From contig NZ_WTUX01000019.1 in NCBI RefSeq assembly GCF_009882975.1, forward strand, positions 68,645-132,644: a stretch of 64,000 nucleotides of DNA. The letters run 5' to 3'. The stretch is from Maritimibacter harenae. Its GTDB lineage: Bacteria > Pseudomonadota > Alphaproteobacteria > Rhodobacterales > Rhodobacteraceae. This document shows, one piece after another, positions 26,905 through 35,161 of the stretch. The stretch's first letter is position 1; every line of letters begins with the position of its first letter. The translations under genes and the position numbers were made by a program. Below the pieces are notes generated by a model that did no database searches, was not told the origin of the DNA, and saw only the letters and a program-made list of their open reading frames with translations.

Positions 26905-27189
26905 GTATAACTCCCTGTTTGGGTCTCTTGCTCTGATGGTTCTTGCCTCCAGGGAGCACGTGACGCCCGGATGCCCAAAAAGGCACCGCCCGCCTGCGGC
27001 GGACCACGGTGATCTCTCCCTGTCGTTCGGGGTCTTGAGCCCCGTTAAGTGATCAAGTCTTCTGGCGAGCGACCCGAGTTGAGACAACCCGTGTCGTCGC
27101 GTCAACTTTGACCAACGGGTCAAAGCCTTGCAAGCAATTAATCCGCTGGCCGGAAATGGACGTTTTCGTCCACCCGAGGGCGGCTTCGG
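26905..27189. promoter_or_regulatory. dppA upstream region with palindrome; doeA 3' hairpin
   Basis: This 285-nt gap has no gene. CTTTGACC (27106-27113) and GGTCAAAG (27118-27125) make a perfect 8-bp inverted repeat about 200 nt before dppA, suitable as an operator or a leader hairpin. TGGACG (27157-27162) and CGTCCA (27167-27172) with a TTTT loop lie just beyond the doeA stop and may help end that transcript. No clear -10/-35 pair was recognised. Confidence 0.4.
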
Positions 27190-28374
27190 TCAGTCCTTCA
27201 CGAAAAGCTTGCGCTCGACGTTGCACAGGCACTCCGCAGACCCGTTTTCCTTGATCAGAATCGTCTCGGTGGTCTCGAGCCCCCACTCGTCCATCCAGAT
27301 GCCCGGCATGAAGTGGAAGGTCATCCCGGGCTCCAGCACGGTCTCGTCGAAGGCGCGGATGGACACCGTGTGCTCACCCCAGTCGGGCGGGTAGGACAGG
27401 CCGACCGCGTAGCCCGCACGGTTCGGGCGTTCGATTCCCACCTTCTGGAGTTCCACGTCGAGCGCCCGGGCGATGTCGCAGGCCCGGTTGCCGGGTTGGG
27501 CGACCTCGATCCCGGCGTTCAGCCCCTCTGTCAGGGCCTCGGCGGCGTCCTTCATGTGCTTGGGCGGCTTGCCGAAGAAGATCGTGCGGCTGAGCGGCGC
27601 GTGGTAGCGGCGGTAGCAGCCGGACTGTTCGATGAACGTGGCCTCGCCCTTGCGCAGCGCCTCGCCGTTCCAGGTCAGGTGCGGCGCGCTCGCGTCCTCG
27701 CCCGAGGGCAGGAGCGGCACGATTGCCGGGTAGTCGCCCCAGCTGTCGTCCTCGCCGTGCACCGAGGTCTTGAAGAGCTCGCCCACAAGCTCGTGCTTGA
27801 GCATCCCCGGCTCGGCCAGTTCGACGGCACGTTCGATCACCAGCTCGGAGATCCGCGCGGCGCGGCGCATGAAGGAGAGCTCCTCTTCGGACTTGCGCAG
27901 GCGCACCCAGTTGACCAGCGTCGAGGCGTCGATGAACTGCGCTTCGGGCAGGCCCTCGGCCAGCACGGCGAAAGCGCGGGCGGTGAAGAAGTAGGTCTCC
28001 ATCTCGACGCCGATGCGCTTGTCGCCGTAATCCATGATGCGCAGGTGGCTGGCGAGGTCCTCCATCGGGTGGATGTCGGCGGCCTGGATGTAGCGGTCGG
28101 CGTAATGGATGATGTCCTCGTCTTCCATCCAGACGGTGCGCCGCGCACCGTTCGCATCCTGCATCCGGCCCCACCAGATCGGCTTGCCCTCGAGCGGCAG
28201 GATGACGCCCTGGTGGACGTAGAACGACCAGCCGTCGTAGCCAGTGATGTAGTTCATGTTCGACGGGTTGGTCAGGAACAGCACGTCGATCCCCATCTCG
28301 ACCATCGCGGCGCGGGTCAGCGCGATACGGCGGTCATACTCGGCCTGGGTGAACGGGGCGTGTTCAATGGGCAT
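27190..28374 (-). CDS. doeA: Ectoine hydrolase (EutD/DoeA)
   Basis: A 394-residue M24-family (creatinase/aminopeptidase P fold) protein. The N-terminal domain carries PSNMNYITGYDGWSFYVHQ, the block that sets ectoine hydrolases apart from Xaa-Pro dipeptidases. The enzyme opens the ectoine ring to N-alpha-acetyl-diaminobutyrate (and the gamma isomer). ATG 28374 is preceded by GAGGGAG. It is divergent from eutB, while in other roseobacters it lies within the eutBCDE row, so the cluster is rearranged here. Assignment rests on this motif and on the neighbours eutB, eutC, doeX, aldehyde dehydrogenase and aminotransferase. Confidence 0.87.
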   Translation of the reverse strand: MPIEHAPFTQAEYDRRIALTRAAMVEMGIDVLFLTNPSNMNYITGYDGWSFYVHQGVILPLEGKPIWWGRMQDANGARRTVWMEDEDIIHYADRYIQAADIHPMEDLASHLRIMDYGDKRIGVEMETYFFTARAFAVLAEGLPEAQFIDASTLVNWVRLRKSEEELSFMRRAARISELVIERAVELAEPGMLKHELVGELFKTSVHGEDDSWGDYPAIVPLLPSGEDASAPHLTWNGEALRKGEATFIEQSGCYRRYHAPLSRTIFFGKPPKHMKDAAEALTEGLNAGIEVAQPGNRACDIARALDVELQKVGIERPNRAGYAVGLSYPPDWGEHTVSIRAFDETVLEPGMTFHFMPGIWMDEWGLETTETILIKENGSAECLCNVERKLFVKD

Positions 28375-28490
28375 GCGGACTCCCTCGTCGGCAGAATGTC
28401 GGATGGTGCCAAGGTTGGCGAAAAGCCCCGCAGGATCAATGCGTTTCTGCCGGGGTTTCCCCGGCCTGTATGACGTGGCACATCTTGGTC
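28375..28490. promoter_or_regulatory. doeA/eutB divergent promoter region
   Basis: The 116-nt divergent gap contains GCCAA-GG-TTGGC (28408-28419), a short interrupted palindrome that could bind the AsnC-type regulator encoded downstream. There is no recognisable ribosome site before eutB. No convincing promoter boxes were identified. Confidence 0.35.
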
Positions 28491-29513
28491 ATGCCTGATC
28501 TTTCCGACCTTCCCGTGCAATTGAGCGACATCCAGGCCGCGGCACGCGTGATCGCGGGCGCGGCGGACGCGACCCCGATGGTGCCGTCGGAATACATGGG
28601 CCAGCGCACCGGCCACCCGTTCTGGATGAAGCTGGAGATCACCCAGCCCACCGGCGCCTTCAAGCTGCGCGGCGCGACCAACGCGATCCGGGCGCTGGGC
28701 GACGACGTGGCGGGCGTGGTGTGCTGCTCGACCGGAAATCACGGCCGCGCGGTGGCCTACGCGGCACGCGAAGCGGGGCTGCGCGCGGTGATCTGCATGT
28801 CCGAACTGGTGCCGGACGCCAAGGTCGCGCGGATCCGCGCGACGGGTGCCGAGGTGGTGATCGAGGGGCAGTCGCAGGACGAAGCCCAGCGCGCCGCCGA
28901 CCGCCTTGTCGAGGCCGAGGGGCTTGTCGACATCCCGCCTTTCGACCACCCGGACGTGATCGCGGGGCAGGGGACCGTCGGGCTCGAGATGCTGACCGAG
29001 CGCCCTGAACTCGACACGCTCATCATCCCGCTTTCGGGCGGCGGGCTGGCCGCCGGGGTCGCCGTGGCGGCAAAAGCGTTGGCGCCGGATATCCGGCTGA
29101 TCGGCGTGACGATGGACCAGGGGGCCGCGATGGACGCCTCGATCCGGGCCGGCCAGCCGGTGGAGGTCGAGGAGGTCGCGTCGCTCGCCGATTCGCTGGG
29201 CGGCGGGATCGGGCTCTCCAACCGGTATACCTTCCCGATCTGCCGGGCGCTGCTGGACGAGGTGGTGCTGGTCACGGAGGAAGAAATCCTCACGGGCATG
29301 CAGACGCTTTACTACGAGGACGCGCTGGTGGCCGAGGGCGCCTGCGCCGTGGCCCACGCCGCGCTTCTGTCCGGCAAGATCACCGCGCGCGGCCCGACCG
29401 CGACGATCATCACCGGCCGCAACCTCGACATGCGGGTGTTCAACGGTCTCATGGCCGGGGACCACGTGACGCTGGGTGACAGGATCGTGAAAGGACAAAC
29501 TTATGGCGCATGA
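28491..29513 (+). CDS. eutB: Hydroxyectoine utilisation dehydratase EutB (threonine-dehydratase-like)
   Basis: A 340-residue fold-type II PLP enzyme. The PLP lysine is Lys58 in TGAFKLRGA, the phosphate-binding loop is SGGGLAAG and STGNHGRA is the substrate loop. EutB is thought to act with EutC in converting hydroxyectoine-derived material into the ectoine route. Start is uncertain between ATG 28491, matching family N-termini, and ATG 28470; neither has a ribosome site. Its 3' end overlaps eutC by 11 nt, as expected for a functional pair. Taken alone it could be called serine/threonine dehydratase; the context gives the name. Confidence 0.8.
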   Translation: MPDLSDLPVQLSDIQAAARVIAGAADATPMVPSEYMGQRTGHPFWMKLEITQPTGAFKLRGATNAIRALGDDVAGVVCCSTGNHGRAVAYAAREAGLRAVICMSELVPDAKVARIRATGAEVVIEGQSQDEAQRAADRLVEAEGLVDIPPFDHPDVIAGQGTVGLEMLTERPELDTLIIPLSGGGLAAGVAVAAKALAPDIRLIGVTMDQGAAMDASIRAGQPVEVEEVASLADSLGGGIGLSNRYTFPICRALLDEVVLVTEEEILTGMQTLYYEDALVAEGACAVAHAALLSGKITARGPTATIITGRNLDMRVFNGLMAGDHVTLGDRIVKGQTYGA

Positions 29514-30483
29514 CATCCGGATCGTGACCGAGGCCGAGCTGCGCGGCGCGCTCTCGCTCGACCTGTCCACCGTGGACGTGATCGAGGCCGCGTTCGAGGC
29601 GCTGGCAGGCGGCACCGTGGTGATGCCGCCGATCCTGTCGATGGAACTCGAGGCGGCGAACGGGGAGGTCGACGTGAAGACCGCCTACATCCCCGGCTTC
29701 GACGGTTTCGCGATCAAGGTCAGCCCGGGCTTCTTCGACAATCCCAAGCTGGGTCTGCCCAGCCTGAACGGGCTGATGATCCTCTTCTCCGCCAAGACCG
29801 GGCTCGTGGAGGCGGTGTTTCTCGACAATGGCTATCTTACCGACCTGCGCACGGCTGCTGCGGGGGCGGTCGCGGCCCGCCATCTTGCGCCGGCCGAGGT
29901 CGAGACCGCGGGGGTCATCGGCACGGGCGTGCAGGCGCGCCTGCAGATGCAGGCCGCCCACCTGGTGCGTCCCTTCGAGCGCCTGCTGGTTCATGGCCGC
30001 AACCCGGATCATGCGAAGGCCTGCGCGGAGGATCTGAAGGATGCGCTGGGGATCGCGGTCGAGGTCTGCTCGGCCGAGGAGGTGGCCGCGCGCTCGCAGC
30101 TTGTCGTCACGACGACCCCGGCGAAAGAGCCCGTGCTGACCGCCGACATGTTGCACCCGGGCCTGCACGTGACCGCGATGGGCTCGGACCAGTCCGGCAA
30201 GAACGAGATCGAGCCGCAGGCGCTGACCGCCGCGGATCTCTATGTCTGCGACCGGGTGAGCCAGTGCGAGGTGTCGGGCGAGCTCGAAGCCGCGCGCGCG
30301 GCCGGGCTCATGCAGGACACGCCGCCGGAACTGGGCGACATCATCGCGGGCAAGGCCACGGGGCGCACGGGCCCGGAGCAGGTGACGATCTGCGATCTCA
30401 CCGGCACGGGCGCGCAGGACACGGCGATCGCGAGCCATGTCATCAAGCTGTTGGGCGACGCGGGAACCGTGATACAGGCATAA
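29503..30483 (+). CDS. eutC: EutC, ornithine cyclodeaminase / mu-crystallin family
   Basis: A 326-residue NAD(P)-binding protein with the Rossmann segment AGVIGTGVQARLQMQAAHLV (about 131-150) and the family block YLTDLRTAAAGAVAARHLAP. EutC is the partner of EutB in hydroxyectoine degradation. It overlaps eutB by 11 nt and is followed after 3 nt by the AsnC-type regulator, so eutB-eutC-regulator is one transcript. Ornithine cyclodeaminase or a ketimine reductase would be the fallback names without this context. Confidence 0.82.
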   Translation: MAHDIRIVTEAELRGALSLDLSTVDVIEAAFEALAGGTVVMPPILSMELEAANGEVDVKTAYIPGFDGFAIKVSPGFFDNPKLGLPSLNGLMILFSAKTGLVEAVFLDNGYLTDLRTAAAGAVAARHLAPAEVETAGVIGTGVQARLQMQAAHLVRPFERLLVHGRNPDHAKACAEDLKDALGIAVEVCSAEEVAARSQLVVTTTPAKEPVLTADMLHPGLHVTAMGSDQSGKNEIEPQALTAADLYVCDRVSQCEVSGELEAARAAGLMQDTPPELGDIIAGKATGRTGPEQVTICDLTGTGAQDTAIASHVIKLLGDAGTVIQA

Positions 30484-30486
30484 CCC

Positions 30487-30966
30487 ATGGTTGCCCTCGA
30501 CCCCACCGATCTTGCCATCCTGAAGGTGCTCGCCCGTGACGGGCGCATCACGAAGGCCGCGCTCGCCGAGGCCGTGGGCCTGTCGCCCACGCCGTGCTGG
30601 AACCGGCTCAAGCGGCTGGAGAAGGCCGGGGTGATCGAGGGCTATGGCGCACGCTTCGACCTGCGCAAGCTGGGGCCGTCGGTGACGGTCTTCGTCGCGG
30701 TCGAGATCGCCGATCACACGGCGGCCAGTTTCCGCATCTTCGAGGACGCCCTGTCGCGCTACGACGAGATCACCGGATGCTGGGCGCTGGGCGGCGGCTA
30801 CGACTACCTCATGCAGGTGGTGACGCGCGACATCGACGCCTACCAGCGCCTGATGGACGTGATGCTCGATGCACGGATCGGGCTGTCCCGCTATTTCACC
30901 TACATCGTGACCAAGCCCGTGAAGGGCGGTCCGCCGCCGCTCGGCCTGATCGCGGGAGAGGAATAA
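30487..30966 (+). CDS. doeX: Lrp/AsnC-family regulator (DoeX-like)
   Basis: A 159-residue Lrp/AsnC protein: N-terminal HTH (LDPTDLAILKVLARDGRITK, LSPTPCWNRLKRLEKAGVI) and C-terminal RAM effector-binding domain (about 70-150). In Halomonas and roseobacters a protein of this kind (DoeX/AsnC) sits in the ectoine operon and responds to diaminobutyrate-type intermediates. Here it follows eutC by 3 nt and precedes the aldehyde dehydrogenase gene by 108 nt with two palindromes, likely binding sites for itself. Confidence 0.82.
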   Translation: MVALDPTDLAILKVLARDGRITKAALAEAVGLSPTPCWNRLKRLEKAGVIEGYGARFDLRKLGPSVTVFVAVEIADHTAASFRIFEDALSRYDEITGCWALGGGYDYLMQVVTRDIDAYQRLMDVMLDARIGLSRYFTYIVTKPVKGGPPPLGLIAGEE

Positions 30967-31074
30967 TCTTCTGAAAGGGTCGGTTCGGAGAGGAATCCTC
31001 TCCCGAAGAGACGAAATCCGGCCTCGACGCCTCCGCGAATCCCCGATGATGGGATCATCGAACAGGAGGCACAC
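30967..31074 (+). promoter_or_regulatory. Two palindromes before the aldehyde dehydrogenase gene
   Basis: GGAGAGGA-A-TCCTCTCC (30987-31003) and CGATGAT-GGG-ATCATCG (31044-31060) lie between the doeX-like gene and the dehydrogenase gene. Neither has a T-run, so operators are more likely than terminators. CAGGAGG before 31075 is the ribosome site. Confidence 0.45.
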
Positions 31075-32550
31075 ATGCTCGACACAGCGATCCCGACCCA
31101 CGTGGACATCACCGACAAGCGGCTGCTGCGCAGCTTCGCCTACGTGAACGGCAAGTGGCGCGCGGCCAGCGACGGCGGATCCTTCAACGTCAACGACCCG
31201 TCGAACGGCGCGTTCCTTGGCGAAGTGGCCAAGCTCACCGCGGAGGATTCCTCCTCGGCCGTCGACGCCGCGCAGGATGCGTTCACCGACTGGGCCCTGA
31301 CCCTGCCGCAGGACCGCTCGGCCATCATCCGGCGCTGGTTCGACCTGATGATCGAACACAAGGAAGACCTCGCCAAGATCATGGTGCTCGAGCAGGGCAA
31401 GCCGATCTCCGAGGCGCGGGGCGAAATCGAATATGCCGCAAGCTTCGTCGAATACTACGCCGAAGAGGCCAAGCGCCCGAACATCGAGGGCGTCACCAGC
31501 CACCTGCCCGATGCCGAGGTCGAACTCTGGCTCGAACCCGTCGGCGTCGTGGCCCTGATCACGCCGTGGAATTTCCCCGCGGCCATGCTGACGCGCAAGG
31601 CCGCTGCCGCGCTTGCCGCCGGCTGCACCATCGTCTCGCATCCGAGCCACGAGACCCCGTATTCCGCGCTGGCGCTGGCCGAGCTGGCCGAACGCGCCGG
31701 GCTGCCGGCGGGCGTGTTCAACGTGGTGACCGGCCAGGCCTCGACGGTGGTCGAGCCCTGGACCAAGGACAATCGCGTGCGCGCGCTCTCCTTCACCGGC
31801 TCGACCGAGGTCGGGCGGCTGCTCTACGAGCAATCGGCGGGCACCGTGAAGAAGCTCGTGATGGAACTGGGCGGCCACGCCCCGGTGATCGTCTTCAAGG
31901 GCTCCGACCTCGACGAGGCGGTGGCCGAGACCATCAAGGCGAAGTTCGCCACGTCCGGGCAGGATTGCCTCGGGGCCAACCGGATCTACGTGGAGCGCGC
32001 CATCTACGACGAGTTCTGCCAGCTCTTCACCGAAGCGACCCAGGCGCTCACCATCGGGCGCGGCATGGACGATCCCGACATCGGGCCGCTCATGAACGAA
32101 AAGGCCGTGGCCAAGCAGGAAGAGCACGTCGCCGATGCCGTCTCCAAGGGTGCGACGGTCATGACCGGCGGCAAGCGCACCGAGCACGGCGACCTGTTCT
32201 ACGCGCCCACGGTGCTCAAGGACGTGCCGGACGAGGCGCTGATCATGCAGGAAGAGACGTTCGGCCCGGTGGCGGCGATCACCCCGTTCGACAGCGAGGA
32301 CGAGGTGGTGCGCCGCGCCAACGACACGGAATACGGGCTGGTCGCCTACGTCCACTCGATGGACCCGCGGCGCATCTACCGGCTCACCCGTGCGCTGCAA
32401 TACGGCATGGTCGCGGTGAACCGCACCAAGGTCACCGGTGCGCCGATCCCGTTCGGCGGGACGAAACAGTCGGGGCTGGGCCGCGAAGGCGCGCGTCGCG
32501 GCATGGAGGAATTCATGGAGATCAAATACGTCTGCCGCGACTGGGCGTGA
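31075..32550 (+). CDS. NAD(P)-dependent semialdehyde dehydrogenase of the ectoine cluster (Ssd/DoeC)
   Basis: A 491-residue aldehyde dehydrogenase with catalytic Glu264 (MELGG) and Cys298 (TSGQDCLGANR), the PWNFP motif (164-168) and FTGSTEVG (240-247). In ectoine clusters this position holds the enzyme oxidising aspartate semialdehyde to aspartate (DoeC; annotated ssd in roseobacters). One oddity is that the usual cofactor-contacting lysine of the (V/M)KP motif is replaced by His189 in SHPSHETP, a change that may shift cofactor preference. It is followed 24 nt later by the aminotransferase gene. Confidence 0.87.
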   Translation: MLDTAIPTHVDITDKRLLRSFAYVNGKWRAASDGGSFNVNDPSNGAFLGEVAKLTAEDSSSAVDAAQDAFTDWALTLPQDRSAIIRRWFDLMIEHKEDLAKIMVLEQGKPISEARGEIEYAASFVEYYAEEAKRPNIEGVTSHLPDAEVELWLEPVGVVALITPWNFPAAMLTRKAAAALAAGCTIVSHPSHETPYSALALAELAERAGLPAGVFNVVTGQASTVVEPWTKDNRVRALSFTGSTEVGRLLYEQSAGTVKKLVMELGGHAPVIVFKGSDLDEAVAETIKAKFATSGQDCLGANRIYVERAIYDEFCQLFTEATQALTIGRGMDDPDIGPLMNEKAVAKQEEHVADAVSKGATVMTGGKRTEHGDLFYAPTVLKDVPDEALIMQEETFGPVAAITPFDSEDEVVRRANDTEYGLVAYVHSMDPRRIYRLTRALQYGMVAVNRTKVTGAPIPFGGTKQSGLGREGARRGMEEFMEIKYVCRDWA

Positions 32551-32574
32551 TGTACGAGTAAAGGAGAAGAACGA

Positions 32575-33945
32575 ATGCTCAAGAACGACCAACTCGACCG
32601 CTGGGACCGGGAGAATTTCTTCCATCCCTCGACCCACCTGGCCCAGTTCGCCCGCGGCGAGGCCCCGAGCCGGATCATCAAGACCGGCAAGGGCTGCCAC
32701 ATCACCGACCGCGACGACAACGAACTGCTCGACGCCTTCGCCGGGCTCTACTGCGTGAACGCGGGTTACGGGCGCGAGGAGATCACCGACGCGATCGCCG
32801 AGCAGGCGAAGGAGCTCGCCTATTACCACGCCTACGTGGGTCACGGCACCGAGGCGTCGATCACGCTCGCGAAGATGATCCTCGACCGCGCACCGGAGCA
32901 CATGTCCAAGGTCTATTTCGGCCTGTCCGGCTCAGACGCGAACGAGACCAACATCAAGCTGGTCTGGTACTACAACAACATCCTCGGGCGCCCCGAGAAG
33001 AAGAAGATCATCTCGCGCTGGCGCGGCTACCACGGTTCGGGCCTGATGACCGGGTCGCTGACCGGTCTTCACCTCTTCCACAAGAAGTTCGACCTGCCGC
33101 TCTCCCAGGTCATCCACACCGAGGCGCCGTATTACTTCCGCCGCCCCGACCTTGCCATGTCCGAGGCCGATTTCGTGGACCATTGCGTCGCCGAGCTCGA
33201 ACGCCTGATCGAGGAAGAGGGCGCCGACACCATCGCCGCCTTCATCGGTGAGCCCGCGCTGGGCACCGGGGGCCTCGTGCCGCCACCGGAAGGCTACTGG
33301 GAGGCGATCCAGAAGGTGCTCGAGAAGCACGACATCCTGCTGATCGCGGACGAGGTCGTGACCGGCTTCGGCCGCCTCGGGTCGATGTTCGGCTCCGAGC
33401 ACTACGGGCTCAAGCCCGACCTCATCACCATCGCCAAGGGCCTGACGTCGGCCTATGCACCGCTGTCCGGGTCCATCGTGTCCGACAAGATGTGGAAGGT
33501 GCTGGAACAGGGGACCGACGAGAACGGGCCCATCGGCCACGGCTGGACCTACTCGGCCCACCCGATCGGGGCGGCCGCAGGGGTCGCGAACCTCGAGCTC
33601 CTCGACAAGCTCGACCTGGTCGGCAATGCCGGACGCACCGGCGCCTATTTCGAGAAGGCGCTTCAAGCGGCCGTGGGCGATCATGCCAACGTCGGCGACG
33701 TGCGGGGTGAGGGGCTGCTCTGCGCCGTGGAATTCGTCCAGGACCGTGACACCCGCACCTTCTTCGACGCCTCCGAGGGCGTCGGCGGCAAGGTGGCCGG
33801 TGCGCTTCTCGCCGCGGGCGTGATCGGGCGCGCCATGCCGCAGGGCGACATCATCGGCTTCGCGCCGCCCTTCTGCGTGACCGAGGCCGAGGCCGACGAG
33901 ATCGCGACCAAGCTCGCCCGCGCCGTGAAGAGCGTCCTGGGATAA
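32575..33945 (+). CDS. Class III aminotransferase of the ectoine cluster (DoeD-like)
   Basis: A 456-residue PLP-dependent class III aminotransferase with PLP Lys288 (ITIAKGLTSAY), the pyridine-binding Asp259 in IADEVVTGFGR, and a phosphate-binding segment near GLSGSDANET. In ectoine degradation it would turn L-2,4-diaminobutyrate into aspartate semialdehyde, which the preceding dehydrogenase oxidises. AAAGGAGAA precedes ATG 32575. Its overall look is that of the omega-amino-acid/pyruvate transaminase group, so beta-alanine or GABA activity is an alternative. Genomic context favours DoeD. Confidence 0.82.
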   Translation: MLKNDQLDRWDRENFFHPSTHLAQFARGEAPSRIIKTGKGCHITDRDDNELLDAFAGLYCVNAGYGREEITDAIAEQAKELAYYHAYVGHGTEASITLAKMILDRAPEHMSKVYFGLSGSDANETNIKLVWYYNNILGRPEKKKIISRWRGYHGSGLMTGSLTGLHLFHKKFDLPLSQVIHTEAPYYFRRPDLAMSEADFVDHCVAELERLIEEEGADTIAAFIGEPALGTGGLVPPPEGYWEAIQKVLEKHDILLIADEVVTGFGRLGSMFGSEHYGLKPDLITIAKGLTSAYAPLSGSIVSDKMWKVLEQGTDENGPIGHGWTYSAHPIGAAAGVANLELLDKLDLVGNAGRTGAYFEKALQAAVGDHANVGDVRGEGLLCAVEFVQDRDTRTFFDASEGVGGKVAGALLAAGVIGRAMPQGDIIGFAPPFCVTEAEADEIATKLARAVKSVLG

Positions 33946-33954
33946 GTCGCCGGG

Positions 33955-33984
33955 GCGGGGCCGAACCTTGAATTTCGGCCCCGC
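33955..33984 (+). terminator. Hairpin after the aminotransferase gene
   Basis: GCGGGGCCGAA (33955-33965) and TTCGGCCCCGC (33974-33984) form a perfect 11-bp stem with an 8-nt loop, 9 nt after the stop codon. There is no T-run, as is common for GC-rich terminators in this group. It probably closes the ectoine operon. Confidence 0.6.
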
Positions 33985-34019
33985 AGCCCCATGTTTCGGT
34001 CAGTATTGCGGACCTAAAA

Positions 34020-34074
34020 CCCCTTCCAAACAGCACTTAACCTTGCAGCTTTGCCGGCAAGGTGCTTGAAGGGG
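34020..34074 (+). promoter_or_regulatory. Nested inverted repeat in the nadA leader
   Basis: Three nested arms pair in order: CCCCTTC (34020-34026) with GAAGGGG (34068-34074), AGCAC (34032-34036) with GTGCT (34062-34066), and CCTTGC (34041-34046) with GCAAGG (34057-34062), the last two sharing one base. The element ends 28 nt before the nadA start. It could be a folded leader RNA or a large operator for an NAD-pathway repressor of the NadQ/NrtR kind. It does not resemble a riboswitch that I recognise. Confidence 0.4.
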
Positions 34075-34102
34075 CCGGAATGACCCACCGAGGGGGGCGG
34101 AT

Positions 34103-35155
34103 ATGCTCGATTTTCGCACCATGCGGCACGAACTGGCCGAGACCTACGATCTCGCGCCCAATCCCGAGCTTGCCGAGGAAATGAAGGATCTCTACGCGAA
34201 GATGGATCGCGTGGTGAGCCCGCCCGACTGGGCTGTCGCCGCACCCTACGTGCGCGCGATCAACCGCCTCAAGAAGGAAAAGAACGCGGTCATCCTTGCC
34301 CACAACTACATGACGCCGGACATCTACCACGGCGTGGCGGATTTCGTGGGCGACTCGCTTCAGCTGGCCATCAAGGCGACCGAGGTCGAAGCCGACACGA
34401 TCGTCCAGTGCGGCGTGCACTTCATGGCCGAGACGTCGAAGATTCTGAACCCGTCCAAGACGGTGCTGATTCCGGACATGGAAGCGGGCTGTTCGCTGGC
34501 CAATTCCATCGGGGCGGCGGGCATCGAACAGATGCGCGCGCAGTATCCCGGCGCGCCGGTGGTGACCTACGTGAACACCACGGCCGAGGAAAAGGCCCAT
34601 TCCGATATCTGCTGCACCTCCTCGAATGCTGCCGCCATCGTGCGTGCGCTGCCGGAGGACACGGTGATCATGGCCCCCGACCAGTACCTCGCGCAGAACG
34701 TCGCGCGGCAGGTGCCGGAGAAGAAGATCGTGTGGTGGAACGGGGCCTGTGTGGTCCACGAACGCTTCACCGCGCAGGATCTCAAGGATTACCGCAACTG
34801 GAACCCGGACACGACCATCATCGCGCATCCGGAATGCCCGCCCGAGGTCGTGGACGAGAGTGATTTCTCCGGTTCGACCAGCGGCATCATCAACTACGTG
34901 CGCGAACACAAGCCGTCGCAGGCGCTGCTCGTGACCGAGTGTTCGATGGCCTCGAACATCTCCGACGAGCTGCCCGAAGTCGACTTCGTCGGCCCCTGCA
35001 ACATGTGCCCGTTCATGAAGAAGATCACGCTGGAGAAGATCCTGTGGTCGCTGCATGCGGGCGTCGACGAGGTCGAGGTCGAGCCGGACGTGGCCGAAAA
35101 GGCGCGCGTTGCCGTGCAGCGCATGATCGACCTCAGCCGCGAACTGGGTATCTGA
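34103..35155 (+). CDS. nadA: Quinolinate synthase
   Basis: A 350-residue NadA that condenses iminoaspartate with dihydroxyacetone phosphate to quinolinate in NAD synthesis. The three-domain repeat pattern is evident ([44 protein letters not shown]). The [4Fe-4S] cysteines are Cys103, Cys216 and one of Cys299/Cys302. The ribosome site GAGGGGGG lies before ATG 34103. It heads the nadABC operon, 6 nt before nadB. Confidence 0.93.
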   Translation: MLDFRTMRHELAETYDLAPNPELAEEMKDLYAKMDRVVSPPDWAVAAPYVRAINRLKKEKNAVILAHNYMTPDIYHGVADFVGDSLQLAIKATEVEADTIVQCGVHFMAETSKILNPSKTVLIPDMEAGCSLANSIGAAGIEQMRAQYPGAPVVTYVNTTAEEKAHSDICCTSSNAAAIVRALPEDTVIMAPDQYLAQNVARQVPEKKIVWWNGACVVHERFTAQDLKDYRNWNPDTTIIAHPECPPEVVDESDFSGSTSGIINYVREHKPSQALLVTECSMASNISDELPEVDFVGPCNMCPFMKKITLEKILWSLHAGVDEVEVEPDVAEKARVAVQRMIDLSRELGI

Positions 35156-35161
35156 CCCCTC

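Noticed and set aside
25333-27123. Extending dppA to an upstream start 73 codons earlier
   Set aside because: The ATG at 26904 has a good ribosome site and begins a perfect signal peptide; the extension is unlike any binding protein.
29449-32901. 1150-codon minus-strand open frame opposite eutC, doeX and the aldehyde dehydrogenase
   Set aside because: The plus strand has three complete conserved proteins with ribosome sites; the antisense product has no recognisable domain.
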